Origin: Dipteris shenzhenensis
Taxonomy: Eukaryota > Polypodiophyta > Polypodiopsida > Gleicheniales
Direction: 5' to 3' (one strand)
Length of the DNA stretch: 64,000 bases
Assembly: GCA_047967505.1 (NCBI GenBank)
Contig: CM106539.1
How positions within the stretch are numbered: position 1 is the first letter of the stretch; each line of letters opens with the position of its first letter. Positions 1 through 10,593 of this stretch are shown here, piece by piece. The position numbers and the translations under genes were made by a program. Under the pieces are notes generated by a model. It was not told the DNA's origin and did no database searches. It was given only the letters and a program-made list of their open reading frames with translations.

Positions 1-260
1 CTTTGTGATCATGCGGTTGAGCAAGTGAGGCACCTTTTTGGGGAAGGCCAGGCTATTAGGGAAGTGTGGTCGAGATTGCAAATGGAGATAAGGAATGTGA
101 GTCTAAATTTCAGGTAAATTGGAAATCCGTGTTACTAGGGGAATCTTCTACTCTGATGGGTTGTTGACCATATTTGAGGGCCGCTATTTTGCTGTCGATT
201 TGGTTTGATAGAAATCACCAAGTGTTTCATAATAACTTGGGCCTGGAGTGACGGTGTAGA
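1..260 (+). pseudogene. LINE ORF2 C-terminal fragment (RT zinc-binding region)
   Basis: Frame 1 from base 1 reads a short segment with CDH...VRHLF...AIREVW, which resembles the Cys/His zinc-binding region after the reverse transcriptase of plant LINE ORF2 proteins. A stop near 117 and a frame change follow. From about 174 another frame reads LRAAILLSIWFDRNHQVF, the usual tail of such ORF2 proteins (I/L-W-DRN-VF). The second Cys of the zinc motif appears as Gly. The fragment runs off the left edge of the window. Assignment rests on motif pattern only, and it is clearly non-functional. Confidence 0.5.
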
Positions 261-1242
261 AACCCTCTTTAAGGGTGTTAACGGACTCCCACGCCCACCC
301 ATACTACATTGAATGCATTTCGGGCACGGGTTGGACGTGGGCAGCTCGTCCATGGTCCATAGGCGGGGCCTGTGGTGCGCTAGTCTGTAAACACCCTAAG
401 TCATTGCATTGGGTGCAAGAGAGGGAAAGAAGGGCATATGGAAACGAGGGAGTTCTAAGGATTCCGAAGTCACTCACATGGCCATTTGGGTCTGTATTTG
501 GGAGGAGCTTTCTTTTTGGGTCTATCCGGTTCTTTCTTGTATAGGCCAAATCGTAATTTTCAAGTTCAAAGAGCTCGTTTGTGGGTGCTCAGAGCAAGCC
601 TGGATTCTGATTGCACTCTATATGGGAGGGGGAGAACAGCATCGAGTGTTTGCTGAACATGATCTGGGCAGAATCGTAAACAAGCAGCAACATTTGAAAG
701 CATTATATGTAATCATATCATGTGCTTTGTATGTGACGACGGTCCAGAGAACCTAATGGGGACACAGGAGCTTTCTCAGAGGCTTTTAGGAAGTACTCCA
801 CTCTTGTGCGACTACGCGCTCAAGAAGGTAAGCATCCTGCTCATTGGTTAAACCTTCTACTTGACCACGGCAGTTATTTTGTTCTAAACTGATGTTACTG
901 AGTGTAGCTCTCTATTATCTGCCTGAAGTTTTACATATTGTGTTCATACAGAGAAAGCCAACGAACCTAGAAATCGTGCACAAAACTACAAAGGTATTCT
1001 TCAATATCGATGGTCTGTGGACGACTCCTAGGGTAGTGGCGAAGCTGGCCACTCAAGCGCAGGGATCAGCTCATTGTAAAAATGATTTACGTGTACAATA
1101 CTGTGACAATCAAGGCACGCTGAGTACGGACCACATCAGGTGTTTTTTAGATTGTGAGGTTTGGTTTCTTTGAATTGGCACATTTCTCCATGTAACATTT
1201 ATCAACTTGAGTATGTTGCTTCTTTGTGTCTCTGTAATGTAG
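261..1242. other. Leader or intron region before the PPR gene; no gene recognised
   Basis: Several short reading frames occur, but none resembles a known protein. A good 5' splice site (AAG|GTAAGC) lies at 827/828 and a pyrimidine-rich 3' splice site (TGTAG) ends at 1242, so at least one intron upstream of the PPR frame is likely. A short frame beginning ATG at 756 runs to that donor, but it would join the PPR frame out of phase. The true first exon is therefore not identified. Confidence 0.4.
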
Positions 1243-3382
1243 ATTGAAAGACGATGGCAGGTCGCTCGATTCCCCCCTCTCCTTGAGAGCTTCCACAGAA
1301 TTCTTCGATGAGGGACGTGGACAACAAGATACATCCATCAGCGTGCTTTCTGGGCTTTTGCGTAAATGCCTTGACAAGAAGGATCTGGTAGCAGGAAAAG
1401 ATATATATTCCGTCATTGTGCAAAGAGGACTGGAGTCGGACACTGTTTTGGGGAGCCACTTGATTCGCATGTTTGCTTTCTTTGACTGTTTGTTTGAGGC
1501 AAACCAAGTATTTTCAAACCTTTCTAAGCCGAATGTATATTCATGGAGTGCAATCATCACTGCACATGCCAAGCTTGGACACAATGAACGAGCTCTAGAT
1601 TTGTATCAGCAAATGCAAATGTCAGGTGTTGAACCTGATGGGCATCTTTTTGTTGCAGTTCTGAAGGCATGTTCTACTAAAGCAACGTTGAACCAGGGCA
1701 AACAGATTCATCACGACGTTGTTAAAAGAGGGTTTGAATCGGATGCCTTCATTGGCAGCACCCTTATTGACATGTATGTGAAATGTAGGAGCCTTGAAGA
1801 TGCACGCTCTGTGTTTGACCTGTTGCCCAGACGGGACATTGTGATATGGAGTGCCTTGATTGCAGGTTATGTCCAGCATGCACATGGTGAGGAAGCTCTT
1901 GAACTTTTCTGGAAAATTCAAGAGGAGGGAATGGAGCCAGATCCGGTCACATTTGCATGCGTTATTCAAGCATGTTCAAGCGTAGCAGGCTTAGACCAGG
2001 GCAAAAGGATTCATGCTTGTATCGTTGAAAGTGCGTTTGAGTCAGACTTATATGTGGGCAGCACCCTGATTGATATGTATGCCAAGTATGGGGACCTTAA
2101 GGATGCACGAGCAGTATTTGACAGATTGCCCCAACAAAATGTTGTGACATGGAGTGCACTGATCTTAGGCTATGCTCAGCATGGCAATGGTCAGGAGGCG
2201 CTTCAACTTTTTGACCAAATGCAACTACAGGGCACTGCGCCAAACCAGGCCACATATTTGTCCGTCCTGAAAGCATGTTCCAGTGTAGCAGCCCTAGAGC
2301 GGGGCAGGCTAATGCATAGGCAGACAATGGAAAATGGCTTGGATTTAGACGTTACTGTTGGTAATGCACTTGTAGACATGTATGCAAAATGTGGAAGCGT
2401 TGAGGATGCATGCATTGTATTTCATAGATTACCCAAACGAAATGTCGTAACATGGAGTGCGTTGATTGCAGGGTATTCCCAGCTTAGCGATTATTCGTTG
2501 GCCTTCAGATGTTTCGAAGGCATGCAACAAGCCGGATTGAAGCCAGATGATGTGGCATTTCTTTGTCTTCTCTGTGCCTGCAATCACGCGGGTTTAATAC
2601 ACCAAGGTTGTCAACTTTTCAAGTCAATGACAGAGGAGCATGGACTTGCCTCAAGGCTAGAGCATTATAATTGTATGGTTGATCTTCTCAGCCATGCAGG
2701 ATGGCTGGCTGAGGCCGAAGAATTACTTGAAATTATACCATTCCAAAGTGATGTAGTGGGTTGGACATCTTTGCTAAGTTCATGTAGAATAAAGGGCAAT
2801 GTAGATCTAGGAAGACGATGCTTCAATCATGTTATTTCAATAGACCGTGAAAATGCTGCTGGATTTGTGCTTATGTCAAGCATCTACGTTGACACTGGGA
2901 TGCAGGATGCTGCAGATCAAATAGAAGAACTTAGAAGATGTGCTAATGGATGGAAAAAACCTGGTAAAGCCTTTATTGAGGTTGGCAATCAGGTGCATGA
3001 ATTTACTGTGGGAGACAAGGTGCATCCACAGTGTGAGAACATATATGCAAAGCTCAAGGCTTTAAGCACAGAAATGAGGAATGCAGGATACAAGCCGTGC
3101 CTCAACTTAGTTCTAAAAAAGATGTCAGATGAGAAGAAAGAAGATGCCTTGTGCGGACATTGTGAAAAATTGGCCATAGCTTTTGGGCTTATCAGTACAC
3201 CCCAAGGCACAACTATTCGAGTAGCGAAGAATCTTCGTGTGTGCGCTGACTGTCATAGTGCCACCAAGCTAATTTCCAAGATTGAAATGCGGGAGATCAT
3301 AATAATAGATGCATATAGCTTACACCACTTTCAGGATGGAGCATGCTCATGTAAAGATTATCTGCTAACAAATTCTCAATAG
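1243..3382 (+). CDS. PLS-class pentatricopeptide repeat protein with E and DYW domains (5' end not determined)
   Basis: This encodes about 712 residues of an organelle RNA-binding protein. PPR proteins of this class bind RNA sequence-specifically and, through the DYW deaminase-like domain, edit C to U in chloroplasts or mitochondria. Counting from the TTG at 1244, P-L-S triplets repeat about every 101 residues, with (V/I)xWSALI signatures near 98, 199, 300 and 401. The E region is about 500-570. The PG box (KKPGKAFIEV) is at 571-580 and the DYW domain about 615-708. The zinc/deaminase residues are present: H639-C-E641 and C667-A-D-C670, then HHF and CSC. The usual terminal DYW reads DYL and is followed by five extra residues. 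No ATG opens the frame: an in-frame TAA precedes it and the first Met is about residue 75. The start probably lies in an upstream exon spliced at 1242/1243. No transit peptide is visible here. Confidence 0.88.
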
Positions 3383-4620
3383 AAAAGTCTTGTGTACGTT
3401 CATAGCAATGGTACGTTCATAGCAATGGTTCTGGCCAATGAGTTCAAAGTGCTGTTCTGACATCAATCTTTTTGCCCTGCAAGGCCCGGTGCAAGAGCTT
3501 TATCCTGGAAAGCAGGGTACACCAAACCTCAAAAGCAAATCTGGATTTCCTTAACAGCTTTGTGGGGTAATCTATAAGCTGGCCATTTTAAGTGATCTGA
3601 AGATAAACGTTTGGAGGATGTTACACACCTAGTTAAATTGGAATTGCCAGTAGCATCAGGAAGACCATAGAGGGTGAGGCGATTATGTAAGAGTGGAATG
3701 TCCTGATGCTAAGAATAATTTGTCAATTCCCCTCCAAATTAAAAAATTGGGTTTTAGGAATAAGATTTTTTGTCAGCTAGAAATGTAGGCACTGGTGTCA
3801 TTTGATCACCACATCTAGTTTCACATTATAGGGTGGAACTATATTAAAGCACCTTGCTAAGATGTTGAGATAAGCAATTCAGGATCTTGTGCACCAAGAG
3901 GTGATGAACTTGTTGCTCCCCAGGAGGCACAATCCCTCCTTTTGACTGTCCAAGAGTTGTGAAAGCCTTAGGAATTAATGATCATGAGAACACACATTCT
4001 CATCATGGTATTTTGGAATTGAGGTCAACTTAAACTATGTTTTATGTCACTTTGTTTTGATGACATAAACGTCCATCCCATGCCTAGGAGATTCATTGAG
4101 ATGCCACACAATGAAGAGAGACCAATTGTGTCGAAAAGTTGGACTTGGGAGTTAACACAAGGATTTGCAAGCACCATGGAGTAAATCCATTGTCATAACA
4201 TGTTGCATAAGACTTGGATTGCATATTGGCTAGAAGCATAAAAAGCTTATATTGGGCTTATTTATTTGGGTACGAGTTTGTTTGCCAGTACCAAGAAGCA
4301 CTACTCCCCCTAAATTTGGCCTTCATAAAAAATAAACACAAACATCCAGGTTTCCAAGCAAACTAGATGAGTGTTTTAGCACCACAACTCCACATCCATA
4401 AATACTGATTGAACACACATGAAAATAATGTGTGAGGAAGGAAGAACTCCTTAGTTTGTAGAATGAATGTGCACTTTTAGATTTGTAATAATGTTCTTCA
4501 TAAAGCAACTTGTTCTAGTGTAAATAATTTTCCATCAAGTCTTTAACCAAATGACAAATAAGATGTATCTTAATGACTTGTAAATCATAGAAAATAGAAG
4601 ATGTATCCTTCTTTTGCTCA
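3383..4620. other. 3' flank of the PPR gene; no gene seen
   Basis: AT-rich DNA with no extended reading frame. The phrase 'gtacgttcatagcaatgg' is duplicated at about 3395-3427, just after the PPR stop codon. The PPR 3' UTR presumably lies at the start of this stretch, but I see no clear end signal. Confidence 0.5.
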
Positions 4621-5217
4621 TGTCATCTCAAAAACTCAAATGCTCACCTAAGTTGTTCACATGGGTCACCGTTTGGACGTCACCTTGAGAAAAAGGCAAT
4701 AGTCATATGCAATAAAAGGTTCATCCTTTTTCTTCAATTAGCTTTGTATTTTAATGTCATCTCCAAAACTTGATTGTTTACTTACGTTATTCACATGGGT
4801 CACCATCTTAACTTCACCTTTAGAAAAAGGCTTACACAAGTTGTTTCTTTTGAGTCATTGTTTTATGTTGTAAGTGAAAACTTTCACAAAAAGGTTGATA
4901 AAGTTGTTATTTTGTGTCGTTGCTTCTTATTTAATAAATAGAAAGTTTTTGTGTTCTCAATTTGTTAAAATTGAAGATTTTGGTGACAATTTTCTCATAT
5001 TTAAAAAGGAAGATTTTGAAATCGACAAGGATGGGTCCATTTCTTGAGAAATCAATTGCTTGTCATTTCGTGTCATTGTTTCTTTTCAATAAGTAGAAAC
5101 TTTTTGTGTTCTCAATTTGTTGAAATTGAAGATATTAGTGACAAATTTCTCATTCTTTGAAATGGAAGATTTTGAAATTGACGAGGATGGGTCCATTTCT
5201 TGAGACATCAATTGCAT
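4620..5217. repeat. Two adjacent direct duplications (periods about 134 and 155 bp)
   Basis: A block starting TGTCATCTC at 4621 recurs at 4755, including 'ttcacatgggtcacc' and 'gaaaaaggc'. A second block (about 4902-5056) recurs at about 5057-5215, including 'gtgttctcaatttgtt' at 4951 and 5106 and 'gatgggtccatttcttga'. The copies differ at many positions, so the duplications are old. No coding potential is evident. Confidence 0.75.
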
Positions 5218-6169
5218 TATCCAAAGAATAAATGCAATTACACCGTGCACATTTCCATGGCAAGATTTATCGAAATGGGAAATGCTTAGCAATGATGACA
5301 CTTATGTTAGGAGTAATGCGATAACGGAGCAACAATGTGAGAAGCAGGATGTGTAAAATACACAATACAGAAAGTGCATAGAATGGAAGAGACAAAGAGG
5401 CACCGATATACGTGGTTCACCCAGTGGGCTATGTCCACGGCGAAGGAGCCAGTCATGTGTCTTTCTTATCAATCAAGTGAGAATTTATCAGGAAATATTG
5501 GGCTTCAAAGCAAAAGAAACATTGACAAAAAGCGAAGGAAAAGCAAGGTGCTGAAGAGAATAGGTCCATTGATAAGAAGGAAAGAAAGAAGATTTGTAGA
5601 ACTATGGCTAACTTCTAGTAGGAGCAGAGGAAGGGCCTTAACAAAGGTACTCGCAAGTAACTATTTCTAGAACTCTCCATCCAAGTTTAAGGGATGTTCG
5701 ATCTAAAGAAATGGGTTGCAATCGAGATGTGCTGACCAACATTCGCAACACTTCGAAACAAGTCAAAGTGCCCCGATCAAACGATGAACTTTTCTTGAAG
5801 AGGTCATCTGTAATGATGGTACTTAATGGTAATGGTTTGAACGGAGAAGGTGGCAACAACAAACGTATCAGCTTGTTAAAGGTAGCAAAGGTTCTGGGTC
5901 TCCATAAGAGAAACCTTTGTGTAGCCAATGCTCACCTTACAATTAGAAGCGAATGGAATCTTGTCCTTGCAAACATGCCATAAACAACAACCTATAGGTA
6001 CCATCATCACATAGGAGGTTAAACATCTTGTTTTTGAATTTTGGACATAGAGACTTGAGTATCTCCTAACAAAAAAGATTTTTGTTGCAAGAGGATGGGG
6101 AGATGTTCTTTTGTAAAGCGTCCCATGCATTTGCTTGATGAGCATCAGGTTCGTACTTTACTTTTATTC
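5218..6169. other. Unassigned region with short reading frames
   Basis: Frames of about 90-98 codons exist on both strands (for example 5374-5670 and 5711-5983 on +), but they overlap each other and resemble nothing I know. 'tacgtggttcacccagtgggctatgtccacgg' spans 5411-5442 and resembles sequence often seen at dispersed repeat edges in plants. I regard this as probable transposon debris without a confirmed family. Confidence 0.3.
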
Positions 6170-8090
6170 AATACCGCTTTATAAAACTTTTGGACCACTT
6201 AACAGTGCTTGAGCACCATTTAATAATATTGCTGAACCACTTAATAGGACTTCTGGACCACTAAGAAGCACTTAAGAACCATTTATAAGTCCTTTAGGAC
6301 CCTTAAGAAGTGCTTATAAACCAATCAATAGTACCTCTGCACCACATAGAAGCACTTAGGAGTACTTCTAGACCACTTGGAAGCATTGAGTAGTGCTTCT
6401 AGACCACCTAGTAGTAGTTCATAACTATTTAATAGTATTGTAGAACTGGTTTGGGACCACTTAATAGTGCTACAGGACCACTTAAAAGTGCTTCAAAGCT
6501 ACTAAAAGTACCACCTGAAAGTGCTTTATAGTGTCTGAAGGTGCTATTGGACTGCTATTATTTTACAAGTACTTGTAAGTGCTAGAAAAGTACTATTAAG
6601 TGGTCTAGAAGTACTCCTAAGTGCTTCTATGTGGTGTAAAAGTACTATTGATTGGTTTATAAGCACTTCTCAACGGTCCTAAAGGACTTATAAATGGTTC
6701 TTAAGTGCTTCTTAGTGGTCCAGAAGTTCTATTAAGTGGTTTTTCAATATTATTAAATGGTTCTGAAGTATTATTAATTGGTCCAGAAGTTTTATAAAGT
6801 GGTACAGAAGTACTTGCAAATGCTACAAAAGTACTGTTAAGTTGTCCTGAAGGAATATTAAATGGTCATAAACTAGTATTAAGTGGTTCTACAGTACTCT
6901 TAAAAAGTTCGGAAGTACTACTAGGTGGTCCAGAAGTACTACTTAGTGTTTCTAAGTGGTCTAGAAGTACTCCTAAGTGCTTCTGTGTGGTCCAAAGGTA
7001 CTATTTCCTATTTCATAAGCACTTATTAGGGGTCCTAAAGGACTTATAAATGGTTCTTAAGTGCTTCTTAGTGGTCCAGAAGTTCCATTAAGTGCACAAC
7101 ATTTTAGGCTTTACTAGACCGAATTTGTGTGGGGGTGATCCATTATTTTGCAAATTTACCCATGATGTATCGAGTAGAGGTCACCACTTACAACCTTGGG
7201 AAATTTTGAGGTTTATCATGTGGAACTTACACATCTGGTATTCCCAAAATACTCGATTTATGAGTCTACTAAGTGATATTGAGTGGAGGTGACAAGTTCA
7301 GAAAAAAAGTCCAAATGAAGCGAGAAAGTCCAAATTTTTTGAATGCAGTGTTAAGTGACATTGAAGTTCTTCCCCATGGTACTAAAGTATTTCAGTATCA
7401 CTTTAAAATTAGTGGAAGTTCTTAAACACTTGTAAGTGGTTTGTCAATATGGCCCTTGATGGGTCCCCTTTAGGGGCAAGGGCCATATTGACAAACACGT
7501 TGACAAGGATTTTTCATGTGTTTGCCAATATGGCCCTTGTCTCTAAAGGGGACCTCTCAAGGGCCATATTGACAAACACATTAAGAAACATTGCACAGCT
7601 TTTATCTCTTAGAAATCCACCTACAAGAGCTGTAGAGCTACTAAAAGTATTGTTGAAAGCGGTTTAGAGGTATTAAAAAACCTAGCTAAAAGAACTAACT
7701 AGTACTTCTGGACCACATAGAAGCACTTACGAGAACTTCTGAACAACTTAATAGTACTTTTGTAGCTCTTACAAGTACTTTTATAGCACTTTATAAAACT
7801 TTTGGACCACATACAAGCACTTAGGAGTACTTCCAGACCAATTAGAAGCACTACATAGTACTTCTGGATCACCTAGTAGTACTTCAGAACTATTTAATAG
7901 TACTGCAAAACCACTTAAAACTGGTTTAGGACCACTAAATAGTGCTTCAGCACCACTTAATAGTACTTTTGTAGTAGCACTTACAAGTACTTCAGTACCA
8001 CTTTATAAAAATTTTGGACCACTTAACAGTACTTGAGCACCATTTAATAATATTGCAGCTCCACACTAGTAAGTACATAAGGACCATCAC
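6170..8090. repeat. Foldback repeat array built on AGTACT/CCACTTAA motifs
   Basis: This stretch consists of degenerate copies of phrases such as 'gaccacttaatagtacttctgg' and their reverse complements. The clearest inverted pair is about 6170-6400 against about 6590-6815. Both arms share the same order of sub-blocks, including 'accaatcaatagtac' and 'cacatagaagcacttaggagtacttctagaccac' on one arm and its complement on the other. A third copy in the right-arm orientation lies at about 6951-7096, and further left-arm blocks at 7690-8060. The arms match at most positions, so single strands could form long hairpins. No coding region is present. Confidence 0.8.
7439..7577. repeat. Nested palindromic element, copy A (139 bp)
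   Basis: Outer ends GTTTGTCAATATGGCCCTTGA and its complement form a near-perfect terminal inverted repeat. The 12-mer ATATGGCCCTTG occurs four times in alternating orientation: forward at 7447, reverse at 7477, forward at 7528 and reverse at 7558. Each half is itself a palindrome around 'ggtcccctttagggg', and the two halves are also inverted copies of each other with a spacer of about 20 nt. The same architecture recurs at 15734-15901, which indicates a small dispersed MITE-like or foldback element. It lies inside the AGTACT array. Confidence 0.8.
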
Positions 8091-8121
8091 AAAGTCTTAG
8101 ATGTTCTGCCATCTCTATCCT

Positions 8122-8420
8122 TCATTCCAATATGACAACATCATGACCATGATCATTAATATCAACAATTCCAAACATCATGTTTGAGTCACTTGCAATA
8201 CAAGACAAGTCTTCTATACCTGTGAGCATGTTTGAGTCGCTTGCAATACAAGACAAGTCTTCTATACCAGTGAGCATGTTTGGGTCACTTGCAACACCGG
8301 ACAAGTCTTCTATACCAGGTGAGCATGTTCGAGTCACTTGAAACACAAGACATGTCCTCTATACCAATGAGCATATTAGAGTCACTTGCAACCTCTCTTG
8401 CGTCAACATCACTTATTATA
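8122..8420 (-). repeat. 48-bp in-frame tandem repeat encoding a 16-residue repeat
   Basis: On the minus strand five units of 48 bp each encode variants of NMLTGIEDLSCIASDS. Units at about 8281-8187 are almost identical. The unit nearest 8390 reads NMLIGIEDMSCVSS. One extra base (ACCTGG instead of ACTGG, near 8320) shifts the frame between the second unit and the rest, so the present copy is broken. The open part runs 8346 to 8122. It could be the repetitive C-terminal exon of the reading frame at 8578-9132 on the same strand, but no splice junction is proven. Confidence 0.6.
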
Positions 8421-8577
8421 ATGTCCTAAATACCTAAACGCATGCCACTATGGTAGTATTTAGAGCTACCAGGATTTCTTAATTCTGAACCCGTTTGTGC
8501 AATTCTTTTCTTCTCATAATACTTTCATGTATCTTCCACCACATAGAAGCAAAATTTCTTAATAGGTAAATTTGATT

Positions 8578-9132
8578 TCAATGAACCTGAAGATGAGATA
8601 TAGTATTAAGGACCTCTAGATGTGACATATTATCCATTGCATTTTGAATGACCCCTTCACTAGTAAGCTTAATTGCCTCAACCATACAAAGAAGATTCTG
8701 AGCATAGCCCTTAAATATGCCAAGTCCTAACACTTCTCCTGAGCAAGACAACATCTCAACTTTTTCCCCCTCAATAAAAGGTCTCTTGATATCTTGAAAG
8801 CGTATCTTAGGAACGATTTCATCTCGGTCCCAAAGAGTTCTGTTTACTTGCATATAAAAAATGTCACATTGTAAGATATTACCCAATGTTTTAAAGTCTC
8901 CATGTGGATATTTTAGATGCACCGTGGGACTTAGCACATTGGTTATTATCACCACACATCCTCTCTCACCACAATGTTGAAATTGACACACATTCATAGG
9001 ATCAAGACTATGTATTTGTCCAAAGCCTACAACTTCATTCTTCTCATATAACACCACCTCTAAACCTTCTGTTAGGGTAAATACCTGTAACAATTTTAGA
9101 AAAAAAGCATTAGTGATTGTAAAAAAGCGCAA
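8578..9132 (-). CDS. Unidentified protein with two similar halves, possibly transposon-associated
   Basis: The open frame encodes up to 184 residues, but the real exon probably starts at a 3' splice site (TTACAG) near 9086. From there it reads VFTLTEGLEVVLYE. Two segments look related: EGLEVVLYEKNEVVGFGQIH at about residues 22-41, and EGEKVEMLSCSGEVLGLGIF later. Each is followed by a beta-rich stretch. The pattern (charged beta strand, then GxG, DP, a hydrophobic strand and a 'phxDfkTLGnil' phrase) recalls a small domain found in proteins encoded near plant CACTA-type transposases (DUF8039-like). That comparison is from memory and weak. No catalytic motif is visible. The stop is at 8580-8578, and a possible donor (CAG|GTTCAT) lies just before it, so more exons may follow toward 8420. 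Confidence 0.35.
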   Translation of the reverse strand: MRFFTITNAFFLKLLQVFTLTEGLEVVLYEKNEVVGFGQIHSLDPMNVCQFQHCGERGCVVIITNVLSPTVHLKYPHGDFKTLGNILQCDIFYMQVNRTLWDRDEIVPKIRFQDIKRPFIEGEKVEMLSCSGEVLGLGIFKGYAQNLLCMVEAIKLTSEGVIQNAMDNMSHLEVLNTISHLQVH

Positions 9133-9159
9133 AAAATCTCACACTTGAAATCAAAATAC

Positions 9160-9775
9160 AAAATATATTGATGTGCACCCCAACCTAAACCATGAACCCT
9201 AAAGCAACAGGTTGGTGGGTGCACCCCAACCTGTTGTTGGTGATTTGTGCAATAGGTGGTGGGTGCACCCACCAACCTTTCACACATGCAACAAGTTGGG
9301 AGGACCTGTTGCATGTGCACCACATTGCTAGGTGCAACCCCAACCTATTGCACAAATCACCAAAAATTGGTGATTTGTGCAACATGTCAAAAGGTGTACC
9401 CCTAACCTGTTGCATGTGTAACATGTTGATGGGTGCAACCCCAACCTGCTGCACAAATCACCAGGTTGCACCCACCAACCTGTTGCATGTGCAAAAGATT
9501 GGTGGGTGCAACCCCAACCTATTGCACAAATCACCAAAAATTGGTGATTTGTGCAACAGGTTGGCGTTGCACCCACCAACCTATTACACATGCAATAGGT
9601 TGGGGGTATTTTTGGTGATTTGCGCAACAAGTTGGGGTTACACCTACCAACCTATTGCACATGCAATAGGTTGGGGGTACACCGTTTTTCCTATTTATGC
9701 TACAGGTTGGGGTTGCACCCACCAACCTGTTGCACATGCAACAGGCCCAAATGTGTTGCACAAATCACCAAATTT
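9160..9775. repeat. Hairpin-rich satellite-like repeat
   Basis: Repeated phrases 'aggttggtgggtgca' and 'ccccaacctgttgcac' occur in both orientations throughout. Two exact hairpins with 15-bp arms (TTGCACAAATCACCA and its complement) and 5-nt loops lie at 9348-9382 and 9522-9556. Long open frames through this block, such as 9192-9824, are repeat artefacts made of Cys, Thr, Asn and His. Confidence 0.85.
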
Positions 9776-9779
9776 TGTA

Positions 9780-10130
9780 AATTATTGCTTGTATTTTAGG
9801 GTTTCGCTAGGTTTTATAATCTAGAGTCTAGGGTTTAGAGATCATGTTTTAGGGTCTAAGATATAAGTTCTAAGGTTTAGGATCTAGGTTGTAAGGTTTA
9901 GGGTCTACGGTTTAGGGTTTAGGATTTTTAGCTTTGTTATCTAAGGTTAAGAGTTTAGAATATGGAAAGCAAGTTGTATGGTTTACGATTTACAATTTAG
10001 GGTTTAGGATTTTAGGATTTATAGCTTTGTATCTAAGGTTAAGAGTTTAGAATATAGAAAGTAAGTTGTATGGTTTACGATTTATGATTTAGGGCTTAGG
10101 GTTTAGGGTTAAGCATCTAAGATAAAGAGT
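9780..10130. repeat. Degenerate telomere-like repeat (TTTAGGG-type)
   Basis: The plant telomere heptamer TTTAGGG and close variants (TCTAGGG, TCTAAGG, TTTAGGA) recur through 350 bp. A longer duplicated block ('tttgt.atctaaggttaagagtttagaatat') sits at about 9930-9970 and 10021-10058. It is imperfect and internal, so it is an interstitial telomere-like tract and not a chromosome end. Confidence 0.7.
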
Positions 10131-10593
10131 TGCTGAGAGGAAGAGAAAGAGGAGAGAGACGGACACAAGTTTTCCATGCACTTACTTGCTATATGGCTCA
10201 TAAGCATGCCAAAGGTCATTGCATTTAATAATACACAGCATCAAACCCGATAGCATGCCCTTTGGCCTATTTGTGTTTTAGAGCATTTTAGACCACATTG
10301 CACTTGTTTGGGATATCCAATTCTACTGACGTGTATCATTAGAGGGGAAAAAACCGACGGCTAAAATTTTGCTACTCCCATGAATTTCGAATTTCCATAC
10401 CTCCCGCCCATCAAATCTTGGAAGATTAAGTACCTGCAACCTGTTCTCGCCCTACAAATGCCTTGCAACCTGCACGCACCTTGACATGACCTTGCATAGA
10501 CTTTGGTTTGCCATTGTCTTCTTTCAAATAAGTTTTCTTCTATTCTTTGCTTGCCTCACCAGCTAGCTTCTCTGGATCTATTATGGGCTGATC

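Noticed and set aside
756-827. ATG-initiated mini-exon ending at a good donor
   Set aside because: Splicing to 1243 would enter the wrong frame, so it cannot be the PPR start without another exon.
892-1173. 93-codon frame as a first exon of the PPR gene
   Set aside because: No PPR or transit-peptide resemblance, no donor site in phase with 1243, and it overlaps the likely intron.
9192-9824. 210-codon plus-strand frame
   Set aside because: It runs through the hairpin satellite, and its Cys/Asn/Thr/His repeats simply translate the DNA repeat. Equally long frames exist on the other strand.
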